Part shown: positions 1-7,281 of the stretch, piece after piece
Numbering within the stretch: the stretch's first letter is position 1
Layout: each line of letters begins with the position of its first letter
Source of the DNA: Pseudomonadota bacterium
Lineage (GTDB): Bacteria > Desulfobacterota > Syntrophia > Syntrophales > JADFWA01
Reading direction: 5' to 3'
Length of the DNA stretch: 16,113 bases
Assembly: GCA_030596145.1 (NCBI GenBank)
Contig: JAUVKS010000013.1
Location: 1 to 16,113 of the forward strand
The notes under the pieces: generated by a model
Told to the model about the DNA's origin: nothing
The model's database searches: none
What the model saw: the letters and a program-made list of their open reading frames with translations, nothing else
Program-made: the position numbers and the translations under genes

Positions 1-950
1 TCCTTATAATATATCTGCCCCACGGGAGAGACAATCGCCGCGGTCCCGGAAGCGAAGACCTCCTTCAGGCTTCCATCGGCAGATGCCGCTGTGATTTCAT
101 CCATAGATAACTGTCTTTCCGACACATTGATCCCCAAGCTCTTTGCTATCTGAATGACCGAGTCGCGGGTAACACCGGGAAGAATACTCCCTGTGAGGGG
201 TGGCGTTATCAGCTCCTCACCTATAACAAAAAAGGCGTTGCTTGTTCCCACCTCTTCAACATACTTTCTTTCCAAGGAGTCGAGCCACAACACCTGTGTA
301 TATCCCATTTCGCCAGCCAGTTTACTTGCATAGAGACTGGCAGCGTAATTACCGGCCGCCTTACAATATCCTATTCCTCCACGCACTGCCCGGACATGCT
401 CATAACTAACATATATTTTAGTCGGACTGAAGCCCTGGGGATAGTACGCACCCACAGGCCCGACAATAATGTAAAAGAGATACTCATCGGCGGAATGGAC
501 ACCGAGAGATACCTCAGTCGCGATCATTACCGGTCGTATGTAAAGTGACGTGCCTCTGCCGCGAGGTATCCAGTCAGCTTCTAAGAGGACCAGCTCTTTC
601 AATGCCTCCATAACAAAATTAATATCCACCTCAGGCATACAGAGCCTCTCGGCGGAAACGTTCAGACGCTTGAAATTCTCCTCCGGCCTGAAGAGGTAAA
701 TCGAATCATCACCTCCCCGGTAAGCCTTCATTCCTTCAAAGATTTCCTGTCCATAGTGAAGACACATTGCTGCTGGATCAAGAGAAAGCAACCTGTAGGG
801 TTCTATGGTGGCATCATACCATCCTTTCTCATCCTGATATTTCATGGTGAAAAAATGATCGGTAAATATCTGTCCAAACCCTAATTTGGATTCATCGGCA
901 GGTTTTGCCTTCATCTTTTCCGGAGCAACCTGTGTAGTCTTTATTTCCAT
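1..950 (-). CDS. ilvE: Branched-chain amino acid aminotransferase (C-terminus cut by window edge)
   Basis: PLP-dependent aminotransferase that interconverts valine, leucine and isoleucine with their 2-oxo acids, using glutamate/2-oxoglutarate, in the cytoplasm. The visible 316 codons start at ATG 948-950 behind a strong GGAGG (about 960-964) and read through the class IV fold: an early LHYGQEIFEGMKAYR block (about residues 64-78), an IRPVMIATE block (about 138-146), and RGGIGYCKAAGNYA (about 190-203), whose Lys197 should be the PLP lysine. The long N-terminus with WYDATIEPY matches the roughly 355-residue bacterial/eukaryotic type (BCAT II) more than the 309-residue E. coli type. About 40 residues are therefore missing beyond the left edge. 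It lies 43 nt downstream of comM on the same strand and may be cotranscribed with it. The family call is secure; the subfamily is inferred. Confidence 0.95.
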   Translation of the reverse strand, partial: MEIKTTQVAPEKMKAKPADESKLGFGQIFTDHFFTMKYQDEKGWYDATIEPYRLLSLDPAAMCLHYGQEIFEGMKAYRGGDDSIYLFRPEENFKRLNVSAERLCMPEVDINFVMEALKELVLLEADWIPRGRGTSLYIRPVMIATEVSLGVHSADEYLFYIIVGPVGAYYPQGFSPTKIYVSYEHVRAVRGGIGYCKAAGNYAASLYASKLAGEMGYTQVLWLDSLERKYVEEVGTSNAFFVIGEELITPPLTGSILPGVTRDSVIQIAKSLGINVSERQLSMDEITAASADGSLKEVFASGTAAIVSPVGQIYYK

Positions 951-993
951 ACTTATCTCCCTCCTTGTAATATCATTAGATTAAATTAATACA

Positions 994-2523
994 CTAAATC
1001 ATTCTTCTGTCAAGACTCCTGTACTGGATAGCTTCTGAAATGTGGTGGGAATGAATGTTTTCTTCCTCTTCGAGGTCTGCAATGGTTCTTGCAACCTTTA
1101 AAATCCTTGTGTAAGCACGAGCAGTGAGCCCCAGTCTGTCCACCGCCATCTCAATCAATCGCCCTGAGTCTTCATCAATCGGACAAAATTCCTTGATTTG
1201 CTTGTTGGACATCCGAGCATTACACTGGATATCTGTACTTCCGAACCTCTCCTTCTGGACACCCCTTGCCCTGTTAACCCTCTCACGGATCAACTTAGAT
1301 GACTCTCCACCGGACCTGGCAGCTAAATCTCTGTACCTTATGGATGGAACATCTATATGTATATCAATTCTGTCAAGGAGAGGCCCCGAGATCTTGGCTT
1401 GATATTGACGTATCTGTTGAGGGGTACATCTGCACTCCCTGCGTGGATCGGTATAGTAGCCGCACGGGCATGGATTCATCGCCGCCACCAGCATAAACCT
1501 GGCAGGATAAGTTGCCGTCAGAGAAGATCTGGCAATGGTGACGTATCCATCTTCCATAGGTTGTCTTAAAACCTCCAGAACATTTTTTTTAAATTCCGGA
1601 AGCTCATCTAAAAATAATACACCATTATGGGCAAGGCTGACTTCACCCGGTTTGGGAATATGACCTCCCCCCACAAGCCCGGCATCTGAGATAGTATGAT
1701 GCGGTGCACGAAAGGGCCTTGTTGCAAGTATCGCGTCTTTTTTTGGCAATAGTCCTACCACTGAAAATATCTTAGTCGTTTCAACCGCTTCTTCAAGGAA
1801 AAGATCGGGGAATACGGATGGAAGCCGCTGTGCCAACATTGTCTTTCCGGAACCGGGAGGCCCTACCATAATGATATTATGCCCTCCTGCTGCGGCAACC
1901 TCCAGTGCTCTTTTCGCCTGATCCTGTCCGCGTATTTCACTAAAATCAAAGGGATAATGAAGGCTCCTGTTGAATATTTCAGATATGTTAATCTTTGTCG
2001 GCTTAATCTCTTTCCTGCCGCTAAAAAATTCTACGACATCAGAAAGGTAGTCAACGGCGATAACATCAATAGTTTCCACCATAGCAGCCTCCGCCGCATT
2101 CTCTCTCGGCAAGACTATACCTTTTATCCCCATCTCCTTTGCCTGAAAAGCAGCGGAAAGGGCTCCACGAATACCCTTGACACGCCCATCCAGCGACAAC
2201 TCCCCCATTATTATGTAACCCTGGTGGGATTCGCTCTTGATTATTCCTTCTGCTGCCAGGATGCCCACAGCTATCGGCAGGTCAAAGCTCGTCCCCTCTT
2301 TTTTGATATCGGCAGGGGCAAGATTAACCGTAACCCTGTCTGCTGGAAACCTGTAGCCTGAATTTTTTATGGCGGCCTTTATCCTGTCCTTGCTCTCTCT
2401 GACAGAGACATCGGGCAGTCCCACCGTCGAAAATTGAGGAAGACCGGAAGACACATCTACCTCCACATCAACCGGATAGGAATCTATTCCAACAACAGCA
2501 CTGCTTATTACTTTAACGATCAA
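994..2523 (-). CDS. comM: YifB/ComM-family Mg-chelatase-like AAA+ ATPase
   Basis: A 509-residue AAA+ protein of the YifB/ComM family. In naturally transformable bacteria ComM is a hexameric branch-migration helicase that helps integrate incoming DNA; most genomes carry it regardless of proven competence. With the TTG start at 2521-2523 the protein opens MIVKVISSAVVGIDSY, as the family does. AGGAGA lies six bases upstream of that TTG. The frame stays open upstream to a GTG at 2572-2574, but that would add 17 residues not typical of the family and has no ribosome site. Visible motifs are Walker A GPPGSGKT (about 221-228), Walker B VLFLDELPEF (about 302-311), a four-cysteine MNPCPCG...CRC cluster, and a C-terminal Mg-chelatase-type helical domain. 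ilvE follows 43 nt downstream. Confidence 0.95.
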   Translation of the reverse strand: MIVKVISSAVVGIDSYPVDVEVDVSSGLPQFSTVGLPDVSVRESKDRIKAAIKNSGYRFPADRVTVNLAPADIKKEGTSFDLPIAVGILAAEGIIKSESHQGYIIMGELSLDGRVKGIRGALSAAFQAKEMGIKGIVLPRENAAEAAMVETIDVIAVDYLSDVVEFFSGRKEIKPTKINISEIFNRSLHYPFDFSEIRGQDQAKRALEVAAAGGHNIIMVGPPGSGKTMLAQRLPSVFPDLFLEEAVETTKIFSVVGLLPKKDAILATRPFRAPHHTISDAGLVGGGHIPKPGEVSLAHNGVLFLDELPEFKKNVLEVLRQPMEDGYVTIARSSLTATYPARFMLVAAMNPCPCGYYTDPRRECRCTPQQIRQYQAKISGPLLDRIDIHIDVPSIRYRDLAARSGGESSKLIRERVNRARGVQKERFGSTDIQCNARMSNKQIKEFCPIDEDSGRLIEMAVDRLGLTARAYTRILKVARTIADLEEEENIHSHHISEAIQYRSLDRRMI

Positions 2524-2773
2524 TGCTAATCTCCTGACAGGTAATCCTCTGTAAACATAACCGGTACAGATCACTCACTGAACTCTATTGCAAGCTACCA
2601 GAGAGAAAGGATATTAGTCAATAACAAATGGGTTGAAGCCCGTCTTTTTCAAACATCTCGTAATATTCCTCACACAATCTGATGTATGTGCAAAATTTTC
2701 TGATATGAGTCTCGCCACAACATTTTATTGGTTAACTCTTGTTACGAAGGCCAAACCTTTCCCTTCTTCTTAC
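2524..2773. other. comM upstream region with birA-like remnant
   Basis: A 250-nt gap between the membrane-protein stop (2774) and the comM start (2523), both on the minus strand. It holds the birA-like fragment described separately and, nearer comM, a possible minus-strand -35 TTGACT (around 2612-2617) without a convincing -10 at the right distance. I see no other gene here; plus-strand open frames in this stretch lack a ribosome site and look fortuitous. Confidence 0.5.
2627..2674 (-). pseudogene. Short eroded duplicate of a birA segment
   Basis: These 48 bases match 3890-3937 inside birA at 40 of 48 positions without gaps. On the minus strand they read EEYYEMFEKDGLQPIC then a stop, against EKYYEMFKKDGFGSIM in BirA. 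Weak codon-level resemblance continues a few residues further upstream, with an aligned tyrosine at the same offset as in RAYLEWYEKYY. No start, ribosome site or other part of BirA is visible, so it cannot be functional. It is either a scrap of a duplicated birA or a dispersed repeat that happens to resemble it; a vestige is the simpler reading. Confidence 0.55.
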
Positions 2774-3700
2774 CTAAAGCTGAACATATCCCTTACCACC
2801 ATAGAAAAACGTCCTCTTCAAACCGAACACTTCAATCAACAGAATATAGAGGGCATAGACCTCGAGACCGAAGGGCAGATACCCAAGATATCCCAGGACT
2901 GGCATTTCAAAAATATGGAGGACATCAACAAAAGGAATTGTATATATCCATTTGGGGAAAGCGTAGAAATTCCACATCTCCCAGAAGACACCGCAGGTTA
3001 GCGCCCCGAGGGCCAGTGCAAGCACGGGGCGCCAGTTTCCCCTTTCAATGTATCTGAAAAGTGACGGCGCCCCGAGTAACATATTCATCGAGTCGAAAAT
3101 GAGATAGAGAGATACCCAGACAAGGGGAAAGCAGTAGTGAGGGAAGGCAATAACTGAAACGAGCATCACGATACCGACAAGAATAAAGGTAACCAGCCTT
3201 TTGTTGCTGATAGCAATTCTGCGCCACCGCAGCGAACCTACCAGAAGTCGTGACGAGGCCCACAGTTCCGCGGTGGAAAGTACAGCGGGAATGACAACGC
3301 TGAAATGAAGCGAAGAACGAACGGCGTATTCAAGCGGTCCGATGGGGCGATTATGCAGGTAGTGCCAGTTTTGAAGAAATAGATTGAGAAACTCAAAGAG
3401 CCACCAACCGGGAATGGAAAGCAGGAACATACCTATATAGGCCTTCTGATTCCGGCTGAAAAGCGAGGTGCCGGTGCGTCTCCAGTTAAGTCCATCTACA
3501 ACAAGCGCATAGCCCACCCAGAGGAGAAGAAAAGAATTTTCCCAGAAGAATTGGATACCATCAGGCCTCACCCACGCAAGGAACCAACCGATAGCAATCA
3601 ATACTAATCCTATATATCCACGCTTTGGAAACTTGGATACTGCCACCATAACCATAATATAAAGACCAAAGAAGCTATAAGTAAGAGGGAAAGTGAACAT
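2774..3700 (-). CDS. Polytopic membrane protein of unknown function
   Basis: A 308-residue, strongly hydrophobic protein with about eight or nine predicted membrane spans and many aromatic residues. Distinctive patches are GWWLFEFLNL (about 98-107) and, near the C-terminus, FWEMWNFYAFPKWIY followed by IFEMPVLGYLGYLPFGLE. Acidic residues within hydrophobic, tryptophan-rich segments suggest a membrane enzyme or a carrier. A distant likeness to lycopene-cyclase-type membrane domains (acidic residue next to proline in a helix) crossed my mind but is too weak to use. I do not recognise a named family. ATG 3698-3700 lies 9 nt after the birA stop, with no proper Shine-Dalgarno (only AGG touching the start), so translation is probably coupled to birA. 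An internal Met16 is the alternative start. Confidence 0.8.
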   Translation of the reverse strand: MFTFPLTYSFFGLYIMVMVAVSKFPKRGYIGLVLIAIGWFLAWVRPDGIQFFWENSFLLLWVGYALVVDGLNWRRTGTSLFSRNQKAYIGMFLLSIPGWWLFEFLNLFLQNWHYLHNRPIGPLEYAVRSSLHFSVVIPAVLSTAELWASSRLLVGSLRWRRIAISNKRLVTFILVGIVMLVSVIAFPHYCFPLVWVSLYLIFDSMNMLLGAPSLFRYIERGNWRPVLALALGALTCGVFWEMWNFYAFPKWIYTIPFVDVLHIFEMPVLGYLGYLPFGLEVYALYILLIEVFGLKRTFFYGGKGYVQL

Positions 3701-3709
3701 CCTGGTTTT

Positions 3710-4693
3710 TTACGAACGCATAAGAGTCACATCCCCTGAAAATATCCTGTGGGTATCCCTATTATTGTCCTTCAGGATCAAGACCCCGTCACCATCAACA
3801 TCCACGACTTCCCCGATATACTTTTTGTCGATTACACTGACCGTAACCTGCTGTCCAACGATATCTGCAAGTTCTTTCCACCGTCGCATAATGGATCCAA
3901 ATCCGTCTTTTTTAAACATCTCGTAATATTTCTCATACCACTCAAGGTAGGCGCGAACAAGCGGGGCTCTGGGAAATTGCTTTCCCGTTTCCATTAAAAT
4001 TGAGGTAGCTCCCCCACTTATCTCTTCAGGAAAACTTTCAGACGGAGTGTTGACATTCAGTCCGAGACCAACGACGATATAATCCACCCCGTCCATTTCC
4101 GTGCTAATCTCGGTAAGAATACCAGCTATCTTTTTCCCATTTACGAGAATATCGTTGGGCCATCTGATCCTGACCTTCAACTGCGTGAGCGAAAGCAGGG
4201 CTTCAGCCACCGCAACCGAGGTCATCAGGGTTATTCTGGGCGCTTCACCCGGAGACATGATCGGCCTCAGAATAAGGGAGGCATATATTCCGTCGCTCGG
4301 CGGTGAAAACCAGCTTCGGCCTCTCCTTCCCCTCCCCCCCGTCTGCTTTTCGGCAACAATCAGGGTGCCTTCAGGGGCACCGCGGGCCGCCATGTCTTTT
4401 GCCCTCGTATTGGTTGAATCCGTTTCGGGAAGGTAAACTATATCTCCCTTTCCGAAAACCCCTGTATTCAGCCCGTCCTGAATTTCACCGGGCAGCAGCA
4501 GGTCGGAAACATCTCTCAAAAGATACCCTTTTTTAGGAGAAGAATCTATAACATAATCCTCCTCCTTTAATTTGCGGATATGCTTCCATATGGCAGCCCG
4601 GCTGACCCCCAGTTTGTTGCTCAGCAACTCGCCGGAAACCCAGTTTTCTCTTTCCTCTTTTAGATACAATAATAGTTGATCTTTTGTAGCCAT
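3710..4693 (-). CDS. birA: Biotin-protein ligase / biotin operon repressor BirA
   Basis: Bifunctional 327-residue protein. It activates biotin with ATP to biotinyl-5'-AMP, transfers biotin to a lysine of biotin-dependent carboxylases or decarboxylases, and as the biotinyl-AMP-bound dimer represses biotin genes. Residues about 5-60 form a winged helix-turn-helix (LSNKLGVSRAAIWKHIRKL), so this is the DNA-binding class. The ligase domain has ETDSTN (about 90-95), the biotin/AMP loop GGRGRRGRSW (119-128), RWPND (177-181) and GKKIAG with probable catalytic Lys188. The SH3-like C-terminal domain is complete. It is divergent from bioB, with a BirA operator between them, so autoregulation is plausible. 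ATG 4691-4693 directly follows GAGGG. Confidence 0.97.
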   Translation of the reverse strand: MATKDQLLLYLKEERENWVSGELLSNKLGVSRAAIWKHIRKLKEEDYVIDSSPKKGYLLRDVSDLLLPGEIQDGLNTGVFGKGDIVYLPETDSTNTRAKDMAARGAPEGTLIVAEKQTGGRGRRGRSWFSPPSDGIYASLILRPIMSPGEAPRITLMTSVAVAEALLSLTQLKVRIRWPNDILVNGKKIAGILTEISTEMDGVDYIVVGLGLNVNTPSESFPEEISGGATSILMETGKQFPRAPLVRAYLEWYEKYYEMFKKDGFGSIMRRWKELADIVGQQVTVSVIDKKYIGEVVDVDGDGVLILKDNNRDTHRIFSGDVTLMRS

Positions 4694-4698
4694 CCCTC

Positions 4699-4727
4699 AA
4701 TACACCACCTGCAGCCCCGATTGTCAA
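4699..4727 (-). promoter_or_regulatory. Possible birA promoter overlapping the BirA operator
   Basis: Because the operator is palindromic, its left half on the minus strand also supplies a perfect -35, TTGACA (4722-4727). Seventeen bases on is TGTATT (4699-4704), a weak -10. A transcript from it would begin almost at the birA ATG (4693), so it would be leaderless or nearly so. Divergent repression of birA and bioB from one operator is inferred; the weak -10 keeps confidence low. Confidence 0.35.
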
Positions 4728-4752
4728 CCTGAAATTTAATTGCGGTTGACAT
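4721..4752. promoter_or_regulatory. BirA operator upstream of bioB
   Basis: Inverted repeat TTGTCAACC (4721-4729), 14-nt spacer, GGTTGACAT (4744-4752). It is close to the known BirA site, TTGTAAACC and GGTTTACAA separated by about 14-16 nt. Its right half contains the -35 of the bioB promoter, so bound BirA would exclude RNA polymerase. A second copy with the same spacer occurs at 15981-16012. Confidence 0.92.
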
Positions 4753-4774
4753 ATGTCCCCCTCTTTGATATAAG
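4746..4774 (+). promoter_or_regulatory. Sigma70-type promoter of the bioB operon
   Basis: TTGACA (4746-4751), 17-nt spacer, TATAAG (4769-4774). The -35 is embedded in the right half of the BirA operator. The expected start of transcription near 4781 gives a leader of about 50 nt before bioB. Confidence 0.85.
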
Positions 4775-4778
4775 GGCG

Positions 4779-4816
4779 CTCCCCCTCACCCTGACCCTTT
4801 CCCCAAGGAGAGGGAA
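4779..4816 (+). repeat. CCCTCACCCTGACCCT-type palindromic repeat in the bioB leader
   Basis: A C-rich stretch reading CTCCCCCTCACCCTGACCCT and then a stem-loop: CCCTTTCC (4795-4802), loop CCAA, GGAGAGGG (4807-4814), eight pairs including one G-U. This resembles a dispersed intergenic repeat common in many bacterial genomes (CCCTCACCCTNACCCT followed by GGGAGAGGG). It falls between the promoter and the real ribosome site AAGGAG (4821-4826), so it would be transcribed in the bioB leader. The corresponding leader after the second BirA promoter lacks it, which suggests insertion here. Confidence 0.6.
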
Positions 4817-4831
4817 CTATAAGGAGAATCC

Positions 4832-5806
4832 ATGTTCAGCAAAAAAGTAATTAGCATAACTGAAAAAATTATGGAAGATGGCGGGGATTCCATCTCTTAT
4901 GAAGAGGCTTGTGAACTTTCCGCCCTTCCCGCCGATGACACCATCGACTTGATAATGTGCGCCAACAAGATCAGGAACAGATACAGGAAAAATACCTTCA
5001 CATGTTCCATAATCAATGCCAAATCCGGTTTTTGTTCTCAAGACTGCGCCTTCTGCGCTCAATCGGCACACCATAAAACCGGAGTTGACACCTATCCCCT
5101 GCTAAGCGAGGAAGAACTCGTAAATAACGCCCTCCGTATGCATGAGGCAGGCGCCACGAAATACTCGATGGTAACCAGCGGTTACATGCTCACAAACGAA
5201 GAGATCGAAACCATCAGCCGGGCGGCGGCAACCATAAAGAAGAAAACCGGTCTTATGATTTGTGCCTCACTGGGCATGCTGACCGAACCAATGGCGAGAC
5301 AACTGAAAGAAAGCGGAATTACAACATATCATCATAACCTGGAGACTGCGCGAAGCTATTTTGACCAAATCTGCACCACACATGACTACGACGAGGACAT
5401 TCAAACGGTCAAATCTGCACGATCAACCGGACTCAAGGTCTGCTGTGGGGGCATTTTAGGACTGGGGGAGTCGTGGGAACAGCGGGTGGAGCTGGCCTTT
5501 ACACTTAAAGAACTAAACGTTGATATAATACCTATAAATTTTCTCAATCCGATTCCCGGCACGAAACTGGAAAGCATGCCTTTGCTGCTGCCTTTGGATG
5601 CATTGAAGTGCATCGCCCTTTTCAGATTTATAAACCCCGAAAAAGATATCACCATATGCGGCGGAAGAGAAGTCGTTCTGCGGGATTATCAATCATGGAC
5701 ATTTATTGCTGGCGCGAACGGGTTGATGGTGGGCAACTACCTCACCACACAGGGAAGAAACACCGAGATGGATATTGATATGATCAAGGAGATGGGACTT
5801 ATTTAA
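4832..5806 (+). CDS. bioB: Biotin synthase BioB with non-classical auxiliary-cluster ligands
   Basis: Radical-SAM enzyme of 324 residues that inserts sulfur into dethiobiotin to make biotin. The SAM-cluster motif CSQDCAFC is at residues 68-75 (Cys68, Cys72, Cys75), in the usual GFCSQDCAFCAQS setting. Also present are the YHHNLET block (166-172), KVCCGGILGLGE (202-213), NPIPGT (239-244) and a GRE motif (278-280). Relative to E. coli BioB, the auxiliary [2Fe-2S] ligands Cys128 and Cys188 correspond to Cys144 and Cys204. The position of Cys97 is Ser112 and that of Arg260 is Thr274, with a new Cys276 two residues on. AAGGAG lies six bases before the ATG. It is first in the operon, directly under BirA control, and bioA starts 1 nt after its stop. 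Confidence 0.97.
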   Translation: MFSKKVISITEKIMEDGGDSISYEEACELSALPADDTIDLIMCANKIRNRYRKNTFTCSIINAKSGFCSQDCAFCAQSAHHKTGVDTYPLLSEEELVNNALRMHEAGATKYSMVTSGYMLTNEEIETISRAAATIKKKTGLMICASLGMLTEPMARQLKESGITTYHHNLETARSYFDQICTTHDYDEDIQTVKSARSTGLKVCCGGILGLGESWEQRVELAFTLKELNVDIIPINFLNPIPGTKLESMPLLLPLDALKCIALFRFINPEKDITICGGREVVLRDYQSWTFIAGANGLMVGNYLTTQGRNTEMDIDMIKEMGLI

Positions 5807-5807
5807 A

Positions 5808-7178
5808 ATGGAGACGACCCCCGAACGGAACAAACAACTGGAAATTGACGACCAAAAATATATCTGGCACCCCTTTACCCAGATGCAGGATTATGAAAGT
5901 GAAAAACCGCTCATAATCGAGGAGGGGAATGGATGCATTTTAAAGGATACATACGGAAATGAATACATAGATGGCGTTTCCTCCCTCTGGACCAACGTCC
6001 ACGGCCACAGAAAAGAAAAACTGGATGATGCCCTGAGGAAGCAGACCAATAAAATCGCCCACTCTACCCTGCTGGGACTTTCCAATATTCCCGCCGTTGA
6101 ATGCGCAAAAAAGTTGATCGAAATCGCACCGGAAGGCCTGACCAAGGTCTTTTATTCAGACAACGGTTCCACCGCCGTCGAGATAGCCCTCAAAATGGCC
6201 TTTCAGTACCATCAGCAGGCAGATTCGGGTGATCCGAACAAGACCAGATTTATCTCGCTTATCAATGCATACCACGGAGACACCATAGGTTCCGTCAGTG
6301 TGGGGGGAATCGACCTGTTCCACGCCACATATAAATCCCTTCTCTTCCCTTCCATTCATGTCGAATCACCTTACTGTTACCGGTGCCCATTTGGAAGGTC
6401 TCAGGGTTCCTGTGATTTTGAATGCTTCAAGGATATGGAAGAAAAAGTGGAGGCACACCACCATGAGGTGGCTGCATTTATAATTGAACCTCTGGTTCAG
6501 GGGGCCGCGGGAATACTGGTTCAACCCCCCGGCTACCTTAAAAAGGTGAGGGAGCTCTGCACAAAACACGATATCATCATGATTGCCGATGAAGTGGCTG
6601 TGGGTTTCGGGAAAACCGGCAAGATGTTCGCGTGTGAACATGAACAAATAACGCCCGACATAATGGCCGTGGCCAAGGGAATTTCAGGGGGATATATGCC
6701 TCTGGCGGCAACTCTGGCCAGTGAAGAAATCTACCGGGGATTTTTGGATGAATATGAGGAGTTCAAGACCTTCTTTCATGGACACACATACACGGGAAAC
6801 CCGCTGGCCTGCGCCGTCTCACTGGCCAATATGGAGGTCTTTGAAGAGGAGCATATATTAGAAAACCTTCAGGGGAAGATCGAACTCCTGACAAACAGGC
6901 TGCAACCGATCACATCCCTGGCTCACGTGGGTGAAATACGTCAGCGGGGATTTATGGTGGGTATAGAGCTTGTGGCCGACAAGGAATCGAAGGAACCCTA
7001 CCCGCTGAAAGAGAGGATCGGTCACAAGGTGATAATGGAGGCAAGAAATCACGGGGTTATAATACGCCCCCTCGGAGATGTAATTATTCTGATGCCCCCG
7101 CTCAGCATCTCAATAGATGAACTAACCAGGCTCTGTGACGTCGTATACAAATCGATCCGTGTGGTCACAGAAGAGTAG
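5808..7178 (+). CDS. bioA: Adenosylmethionine-8-amino-7-oxononanoate aminotransferase (BioA/BioK)
   Basis: Class III PLP aminotransferase of 456 residues that converts 8-amino-7-oxononanoate to 7,8-diaminononanoate, the antepenultimate step of biotin synthesis. The family hallmark WHPFTQM is at 20-26, SDNGSTAVEIALK at 117-129, NAYHGDTIG at 153-161, and DEVAVGFGKTG at 261-271 (Asp261 contacts the PLP nitrogen). The PLP lysine is Lys290 in AVAKGISGGYMPLAAT. A cysteine-rich PYCYRCPFG...CDFEC insert (about 188-206) is typical of the Bacillus-like branch, some of which use lysine instead of S-adenosylmethionine as amino donor. The donor here cannot be told from sequence. The start is 1 nt after the bioB stop, which implies translational coupling. 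Confidence 0.95.
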   Translation: METTPERNKQLEIDDQKYIWHPFTQMQDYESEKPLIIEEGNGCILKDTYGNEYIDGVSSLWTNVHGHRKEKLDDALRKQTNKIAHSTLLGLSNIPAVECAKKLIEIAPEGLTKVFYSDNGSTAVEIALKMAFQYHQQADSGDPNKTRFISLINAYHGDTIGSVSVGGIDLFHATYKSLLFPSIHVESPYCYRCPFGRSQGSCDFECFKDMEEKVEAHHHEVAAFIIEPLVQGAAGILVQPPGYLKKVRELCTKHDIIMIADEVAVGFGKTGKMFACEHEQITPDIMAVAKGISGGYMPLAATLASEEIYRGFLDEYEEFKTFFHGHTYTGNPLACAVSLANMEVFEEEHILENLQGKIELLTNRLQPITSLAHVGEIRQRGFMVGIELVADKESKEPYPLKERIGHKVIMEARNHGVIIRPLGDVIILMPPLSISIDELTRLCDVVYKSIRVVTEE

Positions 7179-7260
7179 GGTCGGGTTTTACACCCGACCG
7201 AGAATCGTAGGGCAAGGCTTTAGCCTTGCATTATGTACACAGGGCTAAAGCCCCGCTCTA
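7179..7260. repeat. Composite palindromic intergenic repeat (three stem-loops)
   Basis: Fills most of the bioA-to-hotdog gap. Stem 1: GGTCGGG (7179-7185), 7-nt loop, CCCGACC (7193-7199). Stem 2: GCAAGGCT (7212-7219), 2-nt loop, AGCCTTGC (7222-7229). Stem 3: GGGCT (7242-7246), AA, AGCCC (7249-7253). The unit is bounded by GTAGGGC and GCTCTAC. It looks like a REP/MITE-type mobile repeat and would be transcribed inside the operon. No T-tract follows any stem, so it is not an obvious terminator, but it may modulate mRNA stability between bioA and the downstream pair. Confidence 0.7.
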
Positions 7261-7281
7261 CAGATTAAGGTGGTTTATTTC

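Noticed and set aside
2524..2574. GTG start of comM at 2574
   Set aside because: It adds 17 non-family residues without a ribosome site, whereas TTG 2523 has AGGAGA at proper spacing and gives the family N-terminus.
2633..3057. Plus-strand open frames across the membrane protein gene
   Set aside because: Antisense to a well-supported membrane gene, with no ribosome site and low-complexity translation.
4752..4831. Riboswitch in the bioB leader
   Set aside because: The leader is only about 50 nt and is explained by a dispersed repeat and a ribosome site; control is by the BirA operator.
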